From Rhyzopertha dominica (Eukaryota > Arthropoda > Insecta > Coleoptera > Bostrichidae), in NCBI GenBank assembly GCA_025024175.1, contig QCXZ01000041.1:11403786-11467785 (forward strand): DNA of 64,000 nucleotides, in the 5' to 3' direction. Of this stretch, positions 56,390 through 64,000 are shown piece by piece. The number at the start of each line of letters is the position of its first letter. Position 1 is the stretch's first letter. Under the pieces are notes generated by a model that saw nothing but the letters and a program-made list of their open reading frames with translations, had not been told where the DNA came from and searched no databases. The position numbers and the translations under genes were made by a program.

Positions 56390-59105
56390 AGTAATCGCAA
56401 TTCTGGAACTTTTGCGCGAAGAGTTAGTTATCTCTTTGAATAAATCATAATAAATGGATTTAATTAGCAGTAGTCATTTTCGAAATTCGATCGACTGTCA
56501 TCTTTCTTTTCAAAATCATCGTATGACTCTCCTGTTAATGAAGAGCATACGTTGTTATGATACTTGCAAAAGATTTATAAATTTCATCCACTACTTTATA
56601 TGTTTGTTTAAGTTAAATCTGAAGAGGACTGAAGGACCAAAACTATTGTGTATTTAGAAAATAAATGTTCTAAATGAGCGAACGGGGCTATAACGGGCTG
56701 CGGACCCTGGGAACAGCCGGCAGGAGCGACAAAGCGGGAGAAGGGAACCACAAAAGCGGGACACTTAATTGGGAGCAGCAGCAGAAATGTGATGCACACA
56801 CTTGGGTTTGTTTTTTATTTACTAAGGTTTGTAACCACAGATATCTACCTGAAACTACTGCGTGATAATATCATACCGTACACTGTACATTTATTTTCCG
56901 GAGAAGATCGTTGAGGAATGCCAGACTGCATTGTCTGATTTAACCAAGGCGGCGTTCTGCCGTATTTCGGAAATAATGTTCGCCTGTATCTGAAAATCAT
57001 CTTTCCAGATCGGTGGATTGAATGCCCTGCTATAAGCTGTCTGATTTAAGTTCATTAAATTTTTTACTCTGAGGTCGTATAAAAAGTTAGGCGTGCGAAG
57101 AAAAAGCACGAAATTTCTAAAAGCTGGAAGTCACAATCCGACACGAAATTTAAGAAATACAGCCTAAGTGGCTGCAAAATTCGTTGCGCCAAGCGGTAGG
57201 AAGCCTTTTGTTCGAATACTTAATTTGATATGAAGGTTTATTTAAGTGAATAAAGCATTAAGAGCATTACAATTGTTGTCATCAAATAAGTAAAAAACAG
57301 TACTGACACAGAACCTTTTATGATAACGCTATTTGTCGTTAATTTGAAAACACGACTTTTTTATTAAACAATATAACCATACATTTCAAGAATAAAAAGA
57401 GCCAATAGAAACTAGAAACTGCAGAAAAATCGCTAGGCGTATAAAAAAGAAAGTAGGCTAAGAAATGACAAATAATTAACAAAAAAATTTTTGTTAAAAG
57501 ATTTTGCTGTGAGTTGATATTTACCTGCAGAAATAAACCTTGCTTACTTTTTACTAACCTAGTATAAACTAGTTATATCAGGTTCATTGCTTTTTGGTAG
57601 GTTATATAAGAAATAAATTAAATTATCCTGTGCTTGTTTCTGAAACGTTAGCGACAATTAATCGTGAATTTACCCCCGTAAGGGCATTTCCGTTTTCAAT
57701 TAAAACCAAGATAGGAGCCCAATAATTTTTCTGTTGCCGAATCCCTAAGTCATTAACAGAAATTTCGAATGCATTTGTGTGTATATTCAATATAGTGGAG
57801 TTTCTCATCAGATATAAGTTGCAAGTTTGTTACAAAATAGATAAATTGCAGGCTTCCATAAAAGTTAATAGGTCTGGTACAATTAGGCAGACGTTTGTTA
57901 CAGTTTCGCGAATATGACATTACTTTACACGAATAACGTCACTAGATGAGGCATGATTTAATCATGTAACAAAACTGCGACGAAAATATTTCATATACTG
58001 GTCTTTCCAAACTATTTGGGTAATACTAACAATTATATCTGTTTCTGAAGGTACACGTTCAATAATGAATAATTTATAGAACGATGAAAAAGGTTGATTA
58101 TAGAGGTACTTAGCACATAACTCAGAAACTTATACTTTAATATTTGATTAGGAACAGGTAAAACAATTTGCTCAGAACTTCTGTAGTTTTGTTCGCTTAA
58201 TGCATTTGAAATGTGGTCATCTCACGCACAGCAATTAAAATTTGTGTTGCCTGGCGAATTGAAGCGAATTGTAGTAATAGAGCAGTAATCGCAGAGACAT
58301 TTTCGTAATCATCACATTACTTACATTTATACAGGGTTATGCGTTTTGATTAATGTCTAATAAGAAATATACATCTAAAACAGAAAAGATTTTTAATGCT
58401 TTTTGGGAAATAGAAGGTACATGTAACTAAAAAAGAGGAAGATGTAATCTAATCTACAAGCATGAACAAAATGTTTCTAGCCTATTAATGTCAATAAAAA
58501 CTGCTGCAAACTTTATTTTACGAGCACGTAGGAGATTGTGCTTAGTAGGACCAGCTTTGTAATATATTTACTCAACCATTGGAAGCGGTTTTCTGGTAAA
58601 GGAGTTTGTTAAAAAATGTTATATCGTGGACACAAATTTGTTCCAATACTAACAAAATTAAACTCGCTGGTTACCGTAAAGACTCGAGATTACTGGTATA
58701 ATCAAATATGTTTTTGCACAGACCTAAAACCAGCTGGAGAGTTCATCTACAATATACGAGTATAAAATGGTCACAATTACTTGAGGGGAAATGTAGAGAC
58801 GAACGAGAAAAATAAAAAATAAACTGATTTGTCAGTTGAAAGATGTTCATCGCGTTTCTTATTTTCTAGAATTATAATTTAGTTCACTTTTTAATAAGTA
58901 AGATTTGAATGTTTGTATGCAATTAGGTTCGTAAGTAAGTATCGTCTAGTATACAAAAATTGAACAATATTGGATTAGTCTATAATAATGTCTTAGCCCG
59001 TTTGTTTATATGTAGCCATTGTATTAATTTGGAGACCGAGGGTACAGGGAATCCCAAAGGATGGATCAGGAACGGTATTAAACATTTGGCGATCGAAATA
59101 ACTAT
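56390..59105. other. Intergenic DNA with two unidentified coding-like minus frames
   Basis: Two minus-strand frames look more protein-like than their surroundings. One at 57109-56891 (NLMNLNQTAYSRAFNPPIWK, then IISEIRQNAALVKSDNAVWH) can be extended back to a CCAGCTTTTAG acceptor-like site at about 57125. The other, at 57808-57623, contains YWAPILVLIENGNALTGVNS. I recognise neither. They may be pieces of a retroelement or exons of an unidentified gene. The rest shows nothing. Confidence 0.3.
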
Positions 59106-59109
59106 ATGA

Positions 59110-59575
59110 TTTCTTAGGTTTAACAGTTATAGGTATATTAAAACCCACAGCAACCTCATAAGAAAGATTGGAATAGTAGTTGACATTCTGACTGGTTCCT
59201 TACTAGGTGAACTTTAGAGGTCAGGAAGAATATATGCCTTCAGGTAATATAATATATAGATGGAGTTTCAGCACACTGTGCCCAAACCATCAGGCAGCTT
59301 TTAAATTATGCTTATAATCCTAGATGGACTGGACGAGCAGGAATGATATTTTGCCCTCCGTGTTCACCACACCTCAATTCCTTAGACTATTTTCTGTTTC
59401 TGTGTTATTACAAAGAAATGGTATGCAGGAAAAGAGCAAGTTGGAAAAATTCAAACCGCTGCTTTACAAATAAAGAACAATCTTCAAGCATTAGACATTT
59501 TTCTTTGAAGAAGAAGGCTATGTGTCAGAACCAAAAGACATGTCTAGCATTTATTGTAGAACACTTTTTGAGCGT
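59110..59575 (+). pseudogene. Decayed mariner-superfamily transposase
   Basis: The best block is DGVSAHCAQTIRQLLNYAY at about 59256-59315. In relatives it reads QDGAPAHxSxxxRxxLN and holds the second catalytic aspartate. It runs straight on into NPRWTGRAGMIFCPPCSPHL and NSLDYFLF (to about 59400), where the third aspartate position (normally SPDL) is histidine. Upstream, at about 59185-59230, ILTGSLLGEL may be the remains of the stretch normally reading LxGxxYxxFL. Downstream, VEHFLSV at about 59555-59575 could be the C-terminal HFEHLL motif. Stops and shifts are present. It is dead, and similar in lineage to the copies at 2.5 and 7 kb. Confidence 0.7.
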
Positions 59576-59639
59576 TGATTCGTTTAATGTTTGTTATAAT
59601 TGTCGTGGTTGTTTTCTGTATCATGAGTATTTTAATAAT

Positions 59640-61035
59640 TAATTCCATTTGCATGTTAATTTTACGCAATTTTTTATATACAACAATACGTTTATNTTGA
59701 ACACATATGTTTCATGTGCTTCTTTAAAGATACGTTTCTCAAATGCCGTATGAGTTATTAAACAAAAAAAGCTAAAAATCAGGCGAATTTTCCTCTTGTA
59801 GCAAAAAGGATCAACAAACGTGTATAGTTGAATACCCAATATACCCTACTGTATTAATAATGAAAAGGTATTAAAACAACTTTATATAATGTCCAGCAAC
59901 AACAAGAGAACAACAACAAAAAAGACATTTTTTTTCTCCAGGCCAGATAAATAAGTTAAAGAAACCAAGCAATAATATTGTTCATTATCTTGTTCAACAA
60001 ATGTAGATTGATTAAAAATGTCCCTGTCGTAGCTAAATAATGTCAATTTTCCCCACTCATAACCGTATCTAGCATAAGAAAATTTTCAAACAGCTGCTAC
60101 CTTTTCCTTATTTAATTTTTTTTCTGTGGTCAGAACAGCTGGTGAGTGTACATTTCTATAAATTGCTTTCCATACTTGAGCATTGGTGCATATGATTTTT
60201 CAAGGATCATTGCACCAATGTATTGATTCTGTCTTTACCCCACTTTAGGAATTGTCAATAGAATTTGTTGCCCACTTCGGAATTACCAGTTAACTCTATT
60301 TGGCATGTTTTATTTTCCAATTGATTGAATATTCTGTAGGCAGGGAGGTATGGATGTCCACAATCAGTTTTATATTAGAAAAATCAAGCTTATATAAATA
60401 AAACGCTAAACTGTGAACGAGCTTTTATAGCGGCTTATACGTCCATTACAAAACAATCTTATAGTACTAAAGTTGGCTGTCAATGCGAGCTTAAAAAATC
60501 AGTGCAGATTCCAACTTGTAAAGCGTCTATTGCACGTTTGTAAACGTTTGTTTATTGCGTAAATGCAACTTTGCTTAAAATAAATAAGGGCTATCTCTCG
60601 AGTTTTAAAATAAAATTTTTGTACAATAATAAGAAATCTAGTATTTCCAAAACATAAGTTATCGCAATCAAAGTTTTATAGACAGGTCAATCATCGCTCG
60701 AAGAATATGTAATGAAGTTACTAAAATGTGTTATTTGTCACAAAGCGTATTTGTTTTCCATAAGATTTATTACATTTTTTGTGTAAACTGAAACGATGAA
60801 GTATGATTTTCTGCGAGATATCTTTGTCGATTACAATCAGAAACGTTTGATTTCGGTTTTAGACCTGTAATTAACGTTTCAGTTGGCCTCCAGGAAGTAT
60901 AGTATATCACCTAACGCAGTGTCTTACGCAGTGCGTAGTGACTGGCACATTTCCCGAACGTGAATAACAAATAAAAGGATACGAAACCGCCTAGTGAAAT
61001 TGAATAAAATTCCTTCGTGATCGAAGGACGTTTTT
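59640..61035. other. Intergenic and upstream DNA of the cuticular-protein gene
   Basis: No gene is seen. A short hairpin at 60182-60221 pairs CATTGGTGCA with TGCACCAATG around a loop. The last few hundred bases are the promoter-proximal region of the gene at 61104. Confidence 0.45.
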
Positions 61036-61039
61036 ATAC

Positions 61040-61074
61040 TATATAAACTCGAACAACCGAACACCACCCATCAG
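61040..61074 (+). promoter_or_regulatory. TATA box and initiator of the cuticular-protein gene
   Basis: TATATAAA at 61040-61047 is followed at the expected distance by CATCAGAG, whose initiator-like TCAGA has its A at 61073, 33 bases after the start of the TATA box. This places transcription start about 30 bases before the ATG at 61104, giving the short leader common in insect cuticle genes. Confidence 0.75.
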
Positions 61075-61103
61075 AGCACCACCAAAGGATCTCAAGTATA
61101 ACC

Positions 61104-61661
61104 ATGAACGCACTGGTAACGTTTTTCTTTGCTCTCTAAAATTTAGCACATTTAATTTTGTCTGACTGATTTTGTACGTTTCAGATCTTAACCTTCGCCG
61201 CCTTCCTGGCTTTGGCCGCCGCCGCCCCACACGAAGTCATCCTCAAAGGCCCCAGTGGCGTGGTGACCAGTGCAGGTCCCATTGGACCCTCTGGAGACCA
61301 TCACGGTGATTACCACGGGGACTACCACGGTGATTACCACGGTGATGACTACGATGATGGTTCTTACCACGGGGAAGGTGCCCATTCCTACGACGACGGT
61401 TCTTACCACGGAGAAGGCGCTTATCACGGATACCACGGACACGGTGTTGCCATAATCGGACCTGCTGCTCCCCATGCTTACATTGCCGGACCAGCACACC
61501 ACGGATACGCCGCTCCAGCATACCACGGGTACGCCGCTCCACACTATGGAGCTCATGGGGTGGCCATCCAGGGACCACACACCGTACCCGCCGTGGTAGC
61601 CGGACCCTCTGGTAAAGTGGTTGCTCATGGTTTGTACGGAGTTCCGCATCATCATTATTGA
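61104..61661 (+). CDS. Gly/His/Tyr-rich cuticular protein, two exons
   Basis: Exon 1 is 61104-61115 (MNAL), followed by a CTG|GTAACG donor. The intron of 69 bases ends in GTACGTTTCAG. Exon 2 runs 61185-61661. The joined product has 162 residues and starts MNALILTFAAFLALAAAAPH, a clear signal peptide cut near the AAAA|PHE junction. The mature protein begins with a VILKGPSGVVTSAGPIGPSG block. It then has a tandem region of HGDYHGDYHGD and DDGSYHGEGAH units (about residues 46-85), GPAAPHAY and AAPAYHGYAAP repeats, and ends in VVAGPSGKVVAHGLYG and a His-rich tail. The AAPA-type, GPSG and GYHG motifs are typical of low-complexity structural cuticle proteins that lack a chitin-binding RR domain. 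The role is inferred: secretion by epidermis into the cuticle, where Tyr and His residues can be cross-linked. It stands alone; no sister gene is in the window. Confidence 0.9.
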
Positions 61662-61753
61662 TACGACGGATAGAAAAAGCAACGTGTCGAAAGGCACAAA
61701 ATGTATATATTTTGCTCATCTGTGATGGCTTCTATATCACGCGCTTTGTGTTC

Positions 61754-61759
61754 AATAAA
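61754..61759 (+). terminator. AATAAA polyadenylation signal
   Basis: AATAAA lies 93 bases after the stop codon of the cuticular-protein gene, followed by a GTGAGTGTGT stretch (about 61781-61790) that could act as the downstream element. The only canonical signal in the 3' region. Confidence 0.8.
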
Positions 61760-61764
61760 TTTAT

Positions 61765-64000
61765 GAGAGAGGCATGAAATGTGAGTGTGTCATCTTTTTA
61801 CTACTTAATCATAGAAGCATGGGCGTACCCAGCTTTTGGTCAAAGGGGGGGGGTAAAGCATCAATTTCCGTTAGTGAATAATTCAGCATAAATAAAAACG
61901 TGCGTTTATCAGATTGGGTACCTAAGTAATTAATGAAATATTTATTCCATTAGCAAATTTCGTGGATTTTCTGCAAGGAGACTCATAACATCGTGTGTGA
62001 AGACCCCATTATTTATATATTTATATACAGTGATCATATAAAGTCCGTTTATTCCAAATTCAATTATTGCTGATCTCAGTTAGGTGATATCTAGCACATT
62101 CAGATGCATCGCTCTCTGCTTTAACAAAATATGGGTAAATACATTTTATGCATAATGCATAATAATATCAAACGAAGTACTAAAGAAAGATAAATTTCCC
62201 CTTAAACGCGTCTGCTAATAGGGCCACGATATATCTAACTAGGAAATCGCACAAATCAAAGACTAATGAATTAACTGATGCGCGTTTAGTTTAGTTTCAA
62301 CTTTTCACACTAGAAGTTTTAGAAATTTAAGCTAGAAGTAGGTAGCTGGTAAAGATAAAATTGTAGTAATTATTACGGCACAGGAAAAGACACTCCAAGG
62401 ATCATTACTATTATCAAAACTCAAAATGAGGAAACAACCTGGTCGTGAAACAATACCTAAGACTGTAATGATTTAAGCTGCTGGTTTAGTTAAACAAAAA
62501 TACAAGTTATAAGCCCCAGCATTATGCGTCAACTGGCCAACAAACACCCCCAGTCAGCATTAAATTAGTGGTCGTTTTATCTCTAACAATTTTTACTCGT
62601 ACATCTAATTTTACTCAAATTTCTGCATAATTTAAACCCACCATTAGTTGTTGTCCTCAAGCTGCTAAAATACTTTCATGTATTATATTTTACGGAATAT
62701 ACGTGACTACTGAAATTTGTATGCATTAGCAATTAAACGCGCACTATAACATATTACAAATGTAGGTATTCCTTATGATCAATTAATCTTATTATGAGAC
62801 CGTAAGTTATACTTTGATTGATACTTCTGCGGCAATTTTTGTGACATAAAAGTAAATTATGTTTTTAACTTTAATCAGATATGCATAATTTAAATGCTTA
62901 GAGCATTAATCGTACACATTACAGTGTAAAATCAGAATTAGATACTTTGTTATGAACATCGTACATAATATACCATCTTTTTTAGATAAGCCTTTGAGTT
63001 TATTTGATTATCACATTTTTCATTTAGCTATTAAAGTTTAAAGTTAAGCCAACCCCTTTAGTCCGTCAGTGCACTGCTTTCTAAAATAGACCCACCACGT
63101 AATATTTTAACCAAATTAAGCCTCATTTAAATAAACTGAAATATATTTAATCGGATTTTCAAAAGACTTTTGTATACTGGCATTTTAACAGGTCACCGGG
63201 TTTTAATTCGTGCTTATAATGCTACTGGATTCCTAAAACTTATATTAAATAGCCTTTCATAACTCTTAGTTCGGATGGATTTTTGCTCGAAATAACTGAT
63301 ATCATGCATAGTGTATTATCACTCCTGATTTAAGCTTGGAAACCGTCTGACGATTTATTGAATGCCTTTTGCATAGGTCAAATATGAGTTCTGGATGAAA
63401 ATTGTGAAAGACGCTTGTTTATTTTGTTTTAAATAAACAGTTTTTCTCTGTACATACTTAATTAACCAGCTAAATGTACAGAAGGTGGGAAGGCCCAGAA
63501 TTGGCAGTCAAGGTCCAGGAGAAGGGGCAGCTGCCCCCTATGCATAGAAGGATCCATTGTTCTCCAAGTCTTGATATTCAAAGGTACATAAAAGTACCTT
63601 TTAATAACGATAATAATAAAATTAATAGTATTTATTTAATCCGGCAGACCAACGCTTTATAGAGGACACAATGTAACCCATCATCATCAACAATATAAAA
63701 TGACAAAATGAAAACAACAATATACAAGTAGTACAAAAATACACGAGAGTATCCGGGTCAGTATAACTTAGAATACCACAGTCATAAAAGACAAATTAAT
63801 ACTTGAAGGGTGCGTCGTCGAATATGGCTATTAACATTTTTTTTTATTTTGTGATAAAAATATCATACTCAGTATTACATATGTAATTGTACAATCTAAA
63901 GCACAGCAGTAGAAGGGACTGAAAGTGATGCTGAGTGTTAGGGGTATTGTAGGTAATAAAACGCTAGAAAACATGAACGTTAGGGTTTCCCCTCTTTAAA
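61765..64000. other. Intergenic DNA with possible element ends
   Basis: No gene is seen. GGGCGTACCCAGC (61821) followed by a G run, and GGGGCAGCTGCCCC at 63524-63537, match the kind of ends seen at 46970 and 48419 and may bound an AT-rich insertion of about 1.7 kb that begins 60 bases beyond the cuticle gene's polyadenylation signal. Confidence 0.4.

Noticed and set aside
61345..61440. Short tandem DNA repeats as a CRISPR-like or satellite array
   Set aside because: The repeats are in frame, encode HGDY/YHGEGA units and belong to the cuticular protein.
61188..61719. Minus-strand frames of 158-169 codons over the cuticular-protein gene
   Set aside because: They are antisense shadows of the GC-rich repetitive exon. 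The plus frame has promoter, signal peptide, intron and polyadenylation signal.

Overview
This is a gene-poor, AT-rich stretch of an insect nuclear genome, most likely a beetle. The case for an insect rests on a two-exon cuticular-protein gene with a TATA box and an arthropod-type initiator, on short first coding exons that end inside signal peptides, and on a repeat load of mariner-type DNA transposons, jockey/R1-like LINEs, BEL/Pao and THAP-type elements. Scattered single Ns suggest draft shotgun assembly. I found no bacterial genes, CRISPR array, rRNA or convincing tRNA. Almost all open frames shorter than 100 codons look like chance frames in AT-rich DNA.

Only two genes look like intact host genes. 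The first (29734-31021, minus strand) encodes a secreted Gln/Ala/Pro/Val-rich protein of about 295 residues. The second (61104-61661, plus strand) encodes a 162-residue Gly/His/Tyr-rich cuticular protein with TATA box, initiator and AATAAA signal in place. Both have a very short first coding exon and a second exon that carries the rest, the usual layout of insect cuticle-type genes. They are about 30 kb apart and share no visible control sequence.

The rest is a graveyard of decayed mobile elements. From left to right: a mariner-type transposase remnant (2.5-3.1 kb, minus); an internally deleted mariner (3.9-4.5 kb, plus); LINE fragments with a zinc-knuckle ORF1 (5.6-6.8 kb); another mariner remnant (7.0-7.3 kb, minus); a THAP-like fragment (10.75 kb); a LINE reverse-transcriptase fragment (11.7-12.25 kb); a small hairpin element (13.75 kb); a 3.8-kb foldback element with arms of about 1 kb (14.36-18.13 kb); an LTR-element-like patch and a LINE pol remnant (24.0-25.6 kb); a complex inverted repeat (27.3-27.9 kb); a hammerhead-ribozyme-like motif (28.2 kb); a pogo/Tigger-type transposase remnant (33.9-34.5 kb); a THAP pseudogene (39.8-40.2 kb); a nearly full-length but dead mariner with both ends (42.58-43.84 kb); a second foldback element (44.1-45.3 kb) beside a TA-flanked MITE (45.5-45.9 kb) that has a truncated relative at 48.5 kb; LINE fragments (51.0-51.5 and 53.2-54.8 kb); a BEL/Pao gag remnant (56.0-56.4 kb); and a last mariner remnant (59.1-59.6 kb).

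The most unusual structures are the two long foldback elements, the hammerhead-like motif, a 71-bp almost perfect palindrome and a LINE 3'-tail family with four recognisable copies. All calls come from reading the sequence by eye. Boundaries of decayed elements are approximate, and family names for them rest on short conserved motifs.
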